Source: Laceyella tengchongensis
GTDB lineage: Bacteria; Bacillota; Bacilli; Thermoactinomycetales; Thermoactinomycetaceae
Direction: 5' to 3'
DNA: 64,000 bases
Assembly: GCF_900182735.1 (NCBI RefSeq)
Contig: NZ_FXTU01000009.1
Span: 1-64,000 of the forward strand
Of this stretch, positions 26,847 through 35,587 are shown piece after piece. The notes under the pieces are model-generated. The model did no database searches. It was not told the origin of the DNA and saw nothing but the letters and a program-made list of their open reading frames with translations. Every line of letters starts with the position of its first letter. The stretch's first letter is position 1. The translations under genes and the position numbers were made by a program.

Positions 26847-29800
26847 GTGCGTATTGTGGATGGACTGACCCAGTTTTCGTTACGCAACGCAGCCATGGTT
26901 TTTTTGCTGGTTGTTCTCATCACCGCCGGCGGCGTCTACACTGCGACCCAATTGAAAATGGAATCGATGCCCGACATTGACATCCCGGTCATCGCTGCTG
27001 TCACCGGCTATCCCGGCGCATCCCCACAAGAAGTGGACGAAAAGGTGACCAAGCCGATTGAGCAAGCTTTGCAGGAACTGGAAGGTGTCAAAAAAGTCAC
27101 TTCTATGTCTTCTGACAGCGTGTCCATGGTTGCAGTCGAATACGGTTTTAACACCGATTTGAATCAAGCCAAACAAGAGATGCAGAACGCCATCGAACAG
27201 ACGCGCCTGCCCAAAGAAACGACCCCAACCAGCTTCAATCGCTTCGGCTTTAACTCCAAACCGTTCATGATCTTGAGCGTCACCAGCAAGACCCAATCCA
27301 TCACCGAATTGGAACAATGGGTCAAACAAACCATGACACCGGCCCTCAAAAGCATTAAAGAGGTTGGTAAAGCGGAAATCCAAGGGCAAAGCTCCAAAGC
27401 GGTCTACGTCCGCTTAAAGCAAGACCAGCTCAAAAAGTACAACTTGTCCGTGCAACAAGTGCAACAAGCATTGCAAGGAAACAACGTGACCATTCCCGTC
27501 GGCGATGTGCATGCGGAAGACGTCATCCGCCCTGTGCAAATCGACCAGAAAATCACTTCCGTGGAACAATTGAAAAACCTGCGCATCCCTCTATATCCCA
27601 ACCCGCAGGAAAATCTCCAGAAATCAATGAAACAAATCGATCAGGGGTTTCAGGGATTGGGGCAATCGGTCGGACAATTGGGCCAAGGATTAGGGCAAGT
27701 GGGCCAAGGCCTTGGAATGCTTCAAGCGCAAATGCAACTGATGCAAGCCGCCCAACAGTTGCAAGCCAAATTATTGGCTGATCAACTGGCGTTAAACGCC
27801 GCCCAGCTCTGGCTTAAACAACATCCTGAAGACGAGAAGGCAAAAGCTACCGTCGCCACATTGAAGCCAAAAGTAGACGCGGAGACCAAAACGCTGAAAA
27901 AAATGAACGACAAGCTGAAGCAACTACAAAACCGCATGCCGAAACCCGAACAGAACGCGGGCAAACTTCAGCCGGGCAAAGGACAGGCCACTCCTGCTCA
28001 GACGGCCGTTCCTTCCCAATCACAAAGTCTCAAAACCATCAAACTTTCACAAATCGCCAGCGTGACGGAATCGATTGAAGATGCACCGCTGATCACGCGT
28101 GTCAACGGAAAACCCTCCGTCAACATCGAACTGCTTAAAAACCCTGATGGGAACATCGTCGATGCGGCTAACAAGGTGAAAGAAAAAACAGCCTCTCTCA
28201 TGAAGCAACACCCCGGCTTGGCGATCTCCGTCTTACTCGACCAATCGGCGATGGTCAAGCTTTCAATTCACACCATTATTCGCGAGGGTCTCTTGGGAGC
28301 CTTGTTCGCCATGCTTGTGATTTTGCTGTTTCTACGCAACCTGCGTACTGTGGTGATCTCCATCGTCTCCATTCCGCTGTCCGTTATGGCGACATTGATT
28401 TTCCTGGATCAAGCGGATCTCACCCTAAACGTGATGACTCTGGGGGGACTCGCTGTCGCCATCGGCAGGATCGTGGATGATAGCCTGGTCGTCATCGAAA
28501 ACATTCACCGCCATCTATTGCGGTCAAATGAAGAAACAGTCTCTCTCATCCAAACGGCAACCAAAGAAGTGGCCTCAGCCATCACCTCGTCGACATTCAC
28601 CACTGTCGTCGTCTTTATTCCGCTGGGGTTCATCGACGGCGTGGTCGGCAAGCTGTTCACCCCCTTCGCTTTGACCATTGTCTTCTCTCTCTTGTGTTCG
28701 TTGGTGGTTTCCATCACGGTTGTGCCGCTGATGGCCAAATATCTGCTCAAAGGGGAGAAGCGATCGCGCCGACGCCGAAAAAAAAGCCAAGTGGTGCTGT
28801 TTTACCAAGCGAGCCTGGATTGGGCCTTCCAGCATAAAGCCGTCATCCTCATCTCCGCTGCTGCTTTGCTTGCGGCCAGCTTGTGCTTGATCCCCGTTGT
28901 GGGCACCAGCTTCATTCCGGCAGATCAAAACCGAACCTTGCAAGTGACGCTGACATTGCCTCCTGGCACATCCCTGTCCGCGACCAACCAGAAGGCCAAA
29001 GAGATTGAAAGCCAGCTAAAGTCTCATTCCGAAGTACAAGTGGTGTCAGCTTCGATTGGCAATCTAAACAGTCCGATGGCGGGAGATACCAATCACATCT
29101 CCCTGCTCGTCAGCCTTCGCCCTGACACAGACACAAACGCTATGGTCGAACGCATCCGGCAAGGGCTCCAGCGGCACAAAGGAAATGCCGAGCTTCAAGT
29201 GCTAGAACTTAAAAGCCTTGGCCCCTCCACCAATCAGATCACCAGTGTGGTGAAGGGGGAGCGGATCTCTGACATCCAAGCCGTGGCAGCTGAATTAACC
29301 CAGCGTATGAAACAGATGAAAGGGTTAACCAATGTTTCCAACAATCTGAGCGAACAAAAAAAATTGTTGAACGTGGATATCGACCAACAAAAGGCTTCCA
29401 GCGAGGGCTTGACCGCCAGTCAAGTAGCGATGTCTGTGCGCGCCTTGCTAAAAGCGGACAAAGTGAACGAAATCACACAAGGCAACCAGTCGTTGGAGAT
29501 TCGGTTGGGCTTAGAAAAACCACAAATCAATCTCGTGCAGAAGTTGAAAGATCTACAACTGTTGAGCCCATCCGGCAGAATGGTTAAGCTCGGTTCCATC
29601 GCCACGGTCAAAGAAATCAATGGGCCTCTCAAAATCCAAAAAGAAAACGGCCAACAGTTCGCCACCATCTCTGGGGACGCCATCACGCAAGACACTGGTG
29701 CCCTCTCCGCAGAGTTGCGCAACATCATCAGCGGAATGAAATTGCCGCCCGGAGTGGAAGTAACCATCGGCGGCGACGCCCAGCAAATGAGTGATAGTTT

Positions 29801-30365
29801 CCAACAGATCGGCATCGCCATCGCTGGCGCAACCCTCCTTGTTTATTTGGTCATGCTGGCCACCTTTAAGGAAGCGACAACCCCGTTCACTATCCTTTTC
29901 TCCCTTCCGTTCGCGGTGATCGGCGGGCTGGTCGGCTTATGGATCGCCGGTTTGCCCATCAGTGTCGCCGCTCTGATCGGTGCCTTGATGCTAATCGGGA
30001 TTGTCGTTACCAATGCCATCGTGTTGCTTGATCGGGTTCATCAACAGATGGCAGACGGCTTGGAGCTGGAAGACGCGTTGCTGGAAGCCGCAGGCACTCG
30101 CTTGCGCCCAATCATGATGACGGCTTGCGCCACCGTATTTGCCTTGATTCCGGCCGGATTGGGGATTGGCGAAGGAAATGCGATCACCCAAGGCTTGTCC
30201 GTTGTGGTCATTGGAGGGCTGATTTCCTCCACTCTGCTCACGCTGTACATCGTCCCTATCATGTACCTGCTGCTTTCAAAGATCGGACGGCGCAACCTAG
30301 CCAAGCAAAACCCATCGCAAAACTCAAGCCTGCCGAGTGCGCAGCCGATGAACACAACCTCATAA
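26847..30365 (+). CDS. RND-family efflux transporter (AcrB/SwrC-like)
   Basis: This 1172-residue transporter has the twelve-helix RND plan. TM1 contains FLLVVLITAGGVYTATQL, and two large extracytoplasmic loops and two membrane bundles follow. TM4 carries the proton-relay region LAVAIGRIVDDSLVVIENIHR (family norm GIVVDDAIVVVENIER). The first porter loop contains an extra Gln/Lys-rich helical insert at about residues 255-395. The start is GTG 26847, with AAAGGAGAG upstream. No adaptor gene is adjacent, as with B. subtilis SwrC. Confidence 0.94.
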   Translation: MRIVDGLTQFSLRNAAMVFLLVVLITAGGVYTATQLKMESMPDIDIPVIAAVTGYPGASPQEVDEKVTKPIEQALQELEGVKKVTSMSSDSVSMVAVEYGFNTDLNQAKQEMQNAIEQTRLPKETTPTSFNRFGFNSKPFMILSVTSKTQSITELEQWVKQTMTPALKSIKEVGKAEIQGQSSKAVYVRLKQDQLKKYNLSVQQVQQALQGNNVTIPVGDVHAEDVIRPVQIDQKITSVEQLKNLRIPLYPNPQENLQKSMKQIDQGFQGLGQSVGQLGQGLGQVGQGLGMLQAQMQLMQAAQQLQAKLLADQLALNAAQLWLKQHPEDEKAKATVATLKPKVDAETKTLKKMNDKLKQLQNRMPKPEQNAGKLQPGKGQATPAQTAVPSQSQSLKTIKLSQIASVTESIEDAPLITRVNGKPSVNIELLKNPDGNIVDAANKVKEKTASLMKQHPGLAISVLLDQSAMVKLSIHTIIREGLLGALFAMLVILLFLRNLRTVVISIVSIPLSVMATLIFLDQADLTLNVMTLGGLAVAIGRIVDDSLVVIENIHRHLLRSNEETVSLIQTATKEVASAITSSTFTTVVVFIPLGFIDGVVGKLFTPFALTIVFSLLCSLVVSITVVPLMAKYLLKGEKRSRRRRKKSQVVLFYQASLDWAFQHKAVILISAAALLAASLCLIPVVGTSFIPADQNRTLQVTLTLPPGTSLSATNQKAKEIESQLKSHSEVQVVSASIGNLNSPMAGDTNHISLLVSLRPDTDTNAMVERIRQGLQRHKGNAELQVLELKSLGPSTNQITSVVKGERISDIQAVAAELTQRMKQMKGLTNVSNNLSEQKKLLNVDIDQQKASSEGLTASQVAMSVRALLKADKVNEITQGNQSLEIRLGLEKPQINLVQKLKDLQLLSPSGRMVKLGSIATVKEINGPLKIQKENGQQFATISGDAITQDTGALSAELRNIISGMKLPPGVEVTIGGDAQQMSDSFQQIGIAIAGATLLVYLVMLATFKEATTPFTILFSLPFAVIGGLVGLWIAGLPISVAALIGALMLIGIVVTNAIVLLDRVHQQMADGLELEDALLEAAGTRLRPIMMTACATVFALIPAGLGIGEGNAITQGLSVVVIGGLISSTLLTLYIVPIMYLLLSKIGRRNLAKQNPSQNSSLPSAQPMNTTS

Positions 30366-30394
30366 TGTGCAGGCAGATCAAAACTGCAAAGCAA

Positions 30395-30427
30395 AAGGAG
30401 CTTCCGACAACGGACAGCTCCTTTTTT
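30395..30427 (+). terminator. Terminator of the RND gene
   Basis: AAGGAGCT and AGCTCCTT flank a 12-nt loop and run into TTTTTT. Confidence 0.85.
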
Positions 30428-30607
30428 CATGCAAGCTGACACATATGAAAGAAAACATCTTTCTACGATGAGTGCTACTGGAGGAGAACCGGTCACCTGC
30501 CATTTCTTTTATTAATCAAGCCTCTCGCGGGTGAGCCGTCCAATACCCCTTTTCATCTTGTTCATATAATGATCTGAGTGCTGAAATCAAGACAAGGGAG
30601 TGAGACG

Positions 30608-31126
30608 ATGGGTCTTTTATTTCGCAACAGCACCAACTCAACCGTGTATGTGGCCTACGCCTATCAAAATTCAGACTGCCGGCCTATCACCTATGCGAAG
30701 ATTGGCTGGTTTCGATTGGACCCGGGACAACTCAGAGAAGTGTGGAGCGGATTCGCCGGGGGCCGCACCTTCTTTTACTACGCTGAGAGTGACAGACTGG
30801 TGTGGACTGGTCCATACTTCACCCAAGTCCCCTTTCAAGCTTTCCATTGGTGTTGGAACGTAGGGTGCACCACCTGCAGAAATGTAGGGATGAACCGGGT
30901 CGATGTCGGCAATTTTGTCTTCAACCACACAGTAAACCTGATCGGAATCGGCAGTAGCCAACGTAAATCATCGGAAAATGTAACGATCGCCTTGCCCACA
31001 AACCCAACAAACAAAAAGCCCGTACCGCGGCAAATGCCCACAACCATGCCCAAGAAACTGAGAAAGGGTTGCCCAGTATTAAAAAACCGCGTCAATTTTC
31101 CGCTGAAGGTCCGCAGACAAACCTGA
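30608..31126 (+). CDS. DUF1036-type protein
   Basis: The first 100 residues (GLLFRNSTNSTVYVAYAYQN, then IGWFRLDPGQLREVWSG and FYYAESDRLVWTGPYF) match the DUF1036 pattern, a small beta-rich domain of unknown role found in bacteria. The remaining basic tail is unique. GGGAGTGAG precedes the ATG at 30608; the frame is open from 30578. A strong terminator follows. Confidence 0.8.
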   Translation: MGLLFRNSTNSTVYVAYAYQNSDCRPITYAKIGWFRLDPGQLREVWSGFAGGRTFFYYAESDRLVWTGPYFTQVPFQAFHWCWNVGCTTCRNVGMNRVDVGNFVFNHTVNLIGIGSSQRKSSENVTIALPTNPTNKKPVPRQMPTTMPKKLRKGCPVLKNRVNFPLKVRRQT

Positions 31127-31150
31127 TGTCGGATCAGAATGATTGCAAAA

Positions 31151-31180
31151 AAAGGGTTCCGCAGTCGCGGAACCCTTTTT
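31151..31180 (+). terminator. Terminator of the DUF1036 gene, member of a repeated hairpin
   Basis: AAAGGGTTCCGC, AGTC and GCGGAACCCTTTT form a perfect stem. Closely similar hairpins occur at 31901, 38446 and 43742. Confidence 0.9.
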
Positions 31181-31401
31181 ACATCGTTCCATTCATCCAA
31201 CACATCACGCCCCCCACTCCCCAAGGGCATTTCTTATCACATAAAACAGCCATTCAAACAGCTACTATCAAATAAAAATAAAAGCGCTATAAAGATTGCG
31301 ACATGCGCTTCTTACTGCGCTTTTTGGAGATAAAACATCTTATGCTAACAATCATGTACACAGGAGATAACGGCTGTGAATCACGTGAAAATGCCGCATT
31401 C

Positions 31402-31800
31402 CTATTTTTCCAGCACTCGGAACGCTTCTCTCACCTTTCTCGCGAAATCGAGCGGGCGATCAACCGATTCCCAATGGATATACATCAAGCGCGGATCGTC
31501 AAATAACCAATGGTTGTGCACTGCTGTCACGATGAGGCCCCGCTTGCGCAGCTCGGTAATGAACGGGTTGATCTCTCTCTGCAAGATAACCGTCTCCCCC
31601 AAGTTTAGCGCCCTTCCTCTACTGTCCAGCCCTTCAAAGGAAAAGAGCGCCGCAATGGCCAATGGGGAACGCGTCCGACGCCCCAAAATCGTGGGTGACA
31701 GATTGCGCAAACGGGTGACCACGCAAACCCCGTTTACAATCTCCCCCGTCCCTCCCAGAATTTTAGCAAACCGATCACATAACGTTTTACTGCGTGCCAT
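31402..31800 (-). CDS. DUF1259 (LppY/LpqO family) protein
   Basis: This 132-residue protein has the DUF1259 signatures: the segment GETVILQREINPFITELRKRGLIVTAVHNHWL and the following PRLMYIHWE, with conserved His residues that could bind metal. The molecular role is unknown. The start at 31800 (MARSKTLC) has AAAGGAGG upstream. It is the last clearly chromosomal gene before the AT-rich island. Confidence 0.88.
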   Translation of the reverse strand: MARSKTLCDRFAKILGGTGEIVNGVCVVTRLRNLSPTILGRRTRSPLAIAALFSFEGLDSRGRALNLGETVILQREINPFITELRKRGLIVTAVHNHWLFDDPRLMYIHWESVDRPLDFARKVREAFRVLEK

Positions 31801-31900
31801 AACGATTCCTCCTTTCAATCTAAATCCATCTCACTGTATGCCAGCGAAAACCAGGAGGAAACGGCAAGAAACCAAACGTCACCCGATTTCGGTAAAATAA

Positions 31901-31929
31901 AAAAGGGCTCCGAATTGCGGAACCCTTTC
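31901..31929 (-). terminator. Terminator of Imm11 gene; possible left edge of the island
   Basis: On the minus strand AAAGGGTTCCGCAATTCGGAGCCC is followed by TTTTTTATTTT. It closely resembles the hairpins that follow the partial tRNA copies at 38446 and 43742, so it may mark the far end of the accreted DNA. Confidence 0.7.
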
Positions 31930-31964
31930 AGCTCGCCCCAACTTATTGGACAACATTTAAAAAA

Positions 31965-32528
31965 CTATTTTTCTGAATCCCACACTTCTATAAACTCAAA
32001 TCCAACCAGGCGATTGGCTTCAACGACATGTTTAAATTCGTCAGATACAAACACAACTGGATGAACTTGATCACCTAGATATACTTGAAAAATATGTTCC
32101 CCTTTTACTTTTTCCTTGCTAAAGGCATATTTCTCAAAGTCAATTAGTCGACCTGATTCTGTGGTTTCGACGATAGCTTTCTCATAATCAACGGCATCAA
32201 TTGCATGTAGTATATGAATCAACCAATAATTATCTTCAGGATGAACCAAAGGTAATGCTTCTACTTTCTCTTTTACTAAGTCCTCTAAAACACCTAACGC
32301 CCTTTCGCTAAATACAAGTGCAAAACTGCATCCCCAAAATGGTGGACAATCACTTTTCCTTTTTCCTTCCTCAATAATATATACTTCGACAGGCTGCCAA
32401 AATTCAAACATCGGCTCCACTTCAAAAAATCTTTTATCAAAATACTTATTATAATCTTGCTCAAAATGAACTAGTTGAAGAGATTGGAAATCCTCATTTA
32501 ATAAGCTCTGTAATTGCCAAATCTTCAT
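31965..32528 (-). CDS. Imm11-family immunity protein (copy 1)
   Basis: This 187-residue protein starts MKIWQLQSLLNEDF and ends with FVSDEFKHVVEANRLVGFEFIEVW, the signature of the DUF1629/Imm11 family that neutralises polymorphic nuclease toxins. It is clearly paralogous to the proteins at 32568-33116 and 38759-39319 (shared CPxFW, FSERAL, HAIDAIDY-like and FEKYAF blocks). No toxin is next to it. It is an orphan immunity gene downstream of copy 2. Confidence 0.85.
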   Translation of the reverse strand: MKIWQLQSLLNEDFQSLQLVHFEQDYNKYFDKRFFEVEPMFEFWQPVEVYIIEEGKRKSDCPPFWGCSFALVFSERALGVLEDLVKEKVEALPLVHPEDNYWLIHILHAIDAVDYEKAIVETTESGRLIDFEKYAFSKEKVKGEHIFQVYLGDQVHPVVFVSDEFKHVVEANRLVGFEFIEVWDSEK

Positions 32529-32567
32529 GATAACCCTTAACCAAATTAATTTTCGAATATTAAAAAA

Positions 32568-33116
32568 CTAACTCTCTGAATCCCAAACTTCGATAAACTT
32601 AAGTCCACTCAGGTTATTAGATTCTACTACTTTTTTAAATGCATCAGATACGAATACCATCCATACTAAACTCTCATCCAGATATACACGAAAGATATTC
32701 TCTCTTTCCACTTTTTCTTTTACAAATGCATATTTTTCAAATACCAAGCGTAATCCTGTAGATAATTTTTTAATAACTGCTCGATCATAATCAATAGCAT
32801 CGATTGCATTTGTAACATGGATAGCAAAAAAATTTCTTTCAGGATGAGCCAATGGCAATGCTTCTGCTTTATCCTGTAAAAAGTGTTGTGTAACATATAA
32901 TGCCCTTTCACTAAAAACAGGAATAGACCAGTCCCAGAAATGAGGACAATCACTCTTTTTTCCTTCCTCTATTGTGCAAATTTCAACTTCTTTCCAGTTA
33001 TTTGCTATAGGTGTTACTTGGATTAACATATCATCAATTTTATGATCCCTATCAAAATCAAGTAGCCCTAGCGTCTCAAACCCATTAAAAGTACTTTTCA
33101 ATTGCCAAATTTTCAT
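32568..33116 (-). CDS. Imm11-family immunity protein (copy 2)
   Basis: This 182-residue paralog has the same CPHFW, FSERALYVTQHFLQDKAEALPLAHPE and FEKYAFVKEKV blocks as the copy at 38759. It lies 12 bp after the stop codon of a toxin C-terminal stub (33129-33197). It therefore once sat behind a complete AHH-type toxin gene and has outlived it. Confidence 0.87.
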   Translation of the reverse strand: MKIWQLKSTFNGFETLGLLDFDRDHKIDDMLIQVTPIANNWKEVEICTIEEGKKSDCPHFWDWSIPVFSERALYVTQHFLQDKAEALPLAHPERNFFAIHVTNAIDAIDYDRAVIKKLSTGLRLVFEKYAFVKEKVERENIFRVYLDESLVWMVFVSDAFKKVVESNNLSGLKFIEVWDSES

Positions 33117-33128
33117 AGTACTTCCCCA

Positions 33129-33197
33129 TCAATTTAACTGTAAAGACCCATTCAACAGTTTTGCTCGGATTTCATTCAACACTTCAACTGCCTCTAT
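33129..33197 (-). pseudogene. C-terminal stub of an AHH-type toxin gene
   Basis: The last 22 codons before a TGA encode a peptide containing NEIRAKLLNGSLQLN. This matches the extreme C-terminus of the complete toxin at 39372 (NDIRAKLLNGSLSLN). Homology ends at an in-frame TAG at 33198. The next gene is an Imm11 gene, exactly as in the complete toxin-immunity pair. Confidence 0.85.
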
Positions 33198-33251
33198 CTA
33201 GAGTCACATAAAAATAGGAAGAGGAAATAGCCCCCTTCCGAACTTTGTTTC

Positions 33252-33344
33252 TTACTTATTATCATTCCCAGGACTTTTATATAAAGGACATTTCTTTTTG
33301 TCCTTAGTTTGTCCCGAACCTCCGCACCTTTCACATCTCACCAT
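33252..33344 (-). CDS. 30-residue Cys-containing peptide
   Basis: GAGAGGG lies seven bases before an ATG that opens MVRCERCGGSGQTKDKKKCP and ends with YKSPGNDNK. CxxCGGSG resembles one repeat of the DnaJ zinc finger. It lies between the lasso B2-like gene and the toxin stub on the same strand. Function is unknown. Confidence 0.5.
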   Translation of the reverse strand: MVRCERCGGSGQTKDKKKCPLYKSPGNDNK

Positions 33345-33363
33345 TAATAAACCCTCTCTTGTT

Positions 33364-33774
33364 TTAAATTTTCATTACTTTTTGGTACTCATTCGCCTCA
33401 TTATCAAGTGGTTTTCCTTCTACCTCAATCCAAGCATGTGAAGAAAAGGGGCCAAGTTTTACACCCAAATACCATTGCACTGACCTTTGCTTTAGTAAAG
33501 CCAGCAAAAAAATTGATAACGAGGTTTCTAAACAAGCAACACGTCCCCAAAAAATCTTCCTTGCAGAATAAACACAGCTCGCTATCACTTTTGCTTCCCT
33601 TAATGTCATATCCTGCTTGCAGCGTTTCTTGAGTTTCCTCAATAAAGAATAGATGTACTCTATTTTCACTAGTCGAATCCCAATCCATGTAGCAATGATT
33701 ATGCACCATGCCAAAATCTTATCTCTAGAATGAACTGGTATATCCTGTTCTACCAATGTCATTTCTTTGCTCAT
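33364..33774 (-). CDS. Lasso-peptide biosynthesis B2-like leader peptidase
   Basis: This 136-residue protein has the transglutaminase-like core of lasso B2 proteases: catalytic Cys81 in RVACLETSLSIFLLALL, His113 in SSHAWIEVEGKPLDN and Asp124. In lasso clusters it removes the leader from the precursor with help from a PqqD-like B1 protein. Its ATG overlaps the stop of a truncated B1 frame. No asparagine-synthetase-like cyclase gene is present, so the pathway is incomplete here. Confidence 0.85.
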   Translation of the reverse strand: MSKEMTLVEQDIPVHSRDKILAWCIIIATWIGIRLVKIEYIYSLLRKLKKRCKQDMTLREAKVIASCVYSARKIFWGRVACLETSLSIFLLALLKQRSVQWYLGVKLGPFSSHAWIEVEGKPLDNEANEYQKVMKI

Positions 33775-33869
33775 GCTTCTACGACCAACCCTTGGTTTAT
33801 TAGCTCCTTCAAAAATTCCTCCACGTCTGAACGAACTGAACTACTTAGATACCTAGCCTCGTGGTTCAT
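33771..33869 (-). pseudogene. Truncated PqqD-like B1 (RiPP recognition) remnant
   Basis: This 32-codon frame ends in SDVEEFLKELINQGLVVEA, which matches the C-terminal helix of PqqD/B1 leader-binding domains (normally about 80-90 residues). The beta-sheet part that holds the leader is missing. The stop overlaps the B2 start codon, the usual B1-B2 coupling. It has no strong ribosome-binding site of its own. Confidence 0.65.
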
Positions 33870-33912
33870 ACCCTTTTCTTCCTTGTTCTTGATCCTTTTG
33901 ATTTTTTTCCAT
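33853..33912 (-). CDS. 19-residue leader-type ORF upstream of B1/B2
   Basis: A perfect AAGGAGG precedes an ATG opening MEKNQKDQEQGRKGYEPRG before TAG. It overlaps the B1 remnant in another frame. It could be the original N-terminus of B1 cut off by a frameshift, or a short translated leader. It lacks the usual lasso leader pattern and a plausible core, so I do not call it the precursor. Confidence 0.4.
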   Translation of the reverse strand: MEKNQKDQEQGRKGYEPRG

Positions 33913-33924
33913 TGGAATTCCTCC

Positions 33925-34944
33925 TTATGAATTCTTCAATTCCAAGCGCACCCAAGACTTGTCTCCATTTGTTCTTATTACTGGCCGCATCGACTCATAA
34001 CTTGGTTTCCCTGTATTAACCCACTGGATAGTTAGATTTTCCATTCGATTTGCTATTTCTTTGCTTCCCTCTTCTAAATACATTTGCCCATCGAGATCTA
34101 TTAGTGCAAATCCAGATGGATCACTAATTCCAATAAAGAAAGTACGATGTAAGTAGGCAGTGGTTAATCCGTCGGGAAGCATAGCCAATAAGAAAGCACG
34201 AAACTGATTCGCTTCATCACCTCCTTCAATTAAGGGGGCTTTGGGTCTTGCCTTCCTTAACATTTCAACCCATTCTTTCGTTTCTTCCCCTTTTCGTAAC
34301 CACTCTGTGCTCACCCAAGTAACAACCTCATCTCCTTCTTTTAAAACAAAATCTGCGTCCATTTCAGGCCCAAAAGTCTCATAATGCGGAGTATCATTCA
34401 TCAGAATGTACCCTCCTGGAACAACCATATCACCTTGCATACTTTCGCCATTTTTCATAAAACGAGCAATTACTGTGGTATCTGCGACCGGTGAGACCTT
34501 AAATGGAGCAACAATCATTCCCCGATCTTTAATTTGCTCTACCCACTCGCTAGGTAAGTACTGAGCCGTTGCCCAAGCAACAATTCGGTCATAAGGCATT
34601 CCTTGCTTATAACCTTGTCTTCCATCTTTGGTGACAAAGGAGAGATGGGATCTTCCCTGGAATAGTCTCTTTGCCCGTTCAGTCATTTCTGGCTCAATAT
34701 CGATGGAGACAATCGTTCCCCCATTACCGACTAAATATTCCAATAGCGCTGTGCTATATCCAGAGCCTGTTCCAATTTCAAGTACATTCATGCCTAATTC
34801 AACGTCCAAAAGCTCGAGTGATTTTACAATTCCTCTAGTTGCAGTTGTCTGTGTAATCTGTGTTCCGTCCGGTCTCAATACATAAGCATCACGATTCACC
34901 GCTACCACTGCTTCCCCAACTCGACTCATATCCATAACCTCCAA
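33925..34944 (-). CDS. PIMT-type O-methyltransferase with RiPP-style C-terminal extension
   Basis: The N-terminal 200 residues match protein-L-isoaspartate methyltransferase: VNRDAYV, TQTTATRG, and SAM motif I VLEIGTGSGYS at residues 54-64. An extra domain of about 140 residues follows. Such PIMT homologs in lasso, lanthipeptide and graspetide clusters methylate an Asp that then forms an aspartimide (for example the lihuanodin cluster of Lihuaxuella thermophila). The adjacent B2-like peptidase supports a lasso role. Neither precursor nor cyclase gene was found. Confidence 0.85.
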   Translation of the reverse strand: MEVMDMSRVGEAVVAVNRDAYVLRPDGTQITQTTATRGIVKSLELLDVELGMNVLEIGTGSGYSTALLEYLVGNGGTIVSIDIEPEMTERAKRLFQGRSHLSFVTKDGRQGYKQGMPYDRIVAWATAQYLPSEWVEQIKDRGMIVAPFKVSPVADTTVIARFMKNGESMQGDMVVPGGYILMNDTPHYETFGPEMDADFVLKEGDEVVTWVSTEWLRKGEETKEWVEMLRKARPKAPLIEGGDEANQFRAFLLAMLPDGLTTAYLHRTFFIGISDPSGFALIDLDGQMYLEEGSKEIANRMENLTIQWVNTGKPSYESMRPVIRTNGDKSWVRLELKNS

Positions 34945-34995
34945 ACTTATAAGAGTGCAAAATTGATTCTTCTTTTATTTTCGTCTCCCTTCTGG

Positions 34996-35280
34996 CTAGA
35001 TAAAATTAAATACCTTACATTCGCTTCCATCTTTCAAAACAATAATCCGTACATTATCAAACGAACAATCACCATCATCAACTGAAAATTGGCAATCTAA
35101 ATTATCAACGTACCGCCCCAAACAATCTCTATAAGCTCTTGTTGCATCAAGTCCAAGCGTTACAAAGTCTTCAATGGACTGAAGGTGACCGCAATTAGGA
35201 CATTCAAATGTTACCTTCTTCAAATTACGATACCTATCTAGCATCTCCCTGTACCATTCTTCATCAGTTTGTCTAATCAT
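34996..35280 (-). CDS. VVA0879-like phage-associated zinc-binding protein
   Basis: This 94-residue protein has CPNCGHLQSIEDF followed by a Cys-containing CLGRYVDNLDCQF segment, resembling the small VVA0879 family found in phages and prophages. Role unknown. It is upstream of, and on the same strand as, the PIMT gene. The resemblance is from memory and should be tested. Confidence 0.6.
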   Translation of the reverse strand: MIRQTDEEWYREMLDRYRNLKKVTFECPNCGHLQSIEDFVTLGLDATRAYRDCLGRYVDNLDCQFSVDDGDCSFDNVRIIVLKDGSECKVFNFI

Positions 35281-35587
35281 AAAACCACACCGCTTACTCG
35301 ATAATTATTGATTACTTCGTCGTCTCCGTGTTGGAAACGATCACTCCCTCTTCTTACCCTCTTGTAATCGTTCGTGTAATTTGGTATGCCTGTAAAAAAG
35401 CCATTTACTTTTTCCTTAACTTTAAGTATCTTTGTTTTTTCGCTCGAATATGAATCAAATGTATCTGATCTGTTGATTCATTATGCCAGTAGCGTCCTTC
35501 TACTTTCTCCGTTAATTAGAAACCCCTTTCTGGCAATTCCATTTATGCTATTAATGGAAATAATCTATTTACTTGTATGGGCCATTT
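35281..35587. other. Intergenic region, no supported gene
   Basis: About 300 bp of AT-rich DNA. The only notable item is a GGGCCATTT...ATGGCTC hairpin with a following T-run at about 35579-35604. A similar hairpin stands at the same place beside the paralogous small gene at 49371-49398. Confidence 0.5.

Noticed and set aside
33853..33912. Lasso precursor peptide
   Set aside because: Too short, no leader motif and no Gly/Ala/Cys core with an Asp or Glu at ring position; better explained as a broken B1 start.
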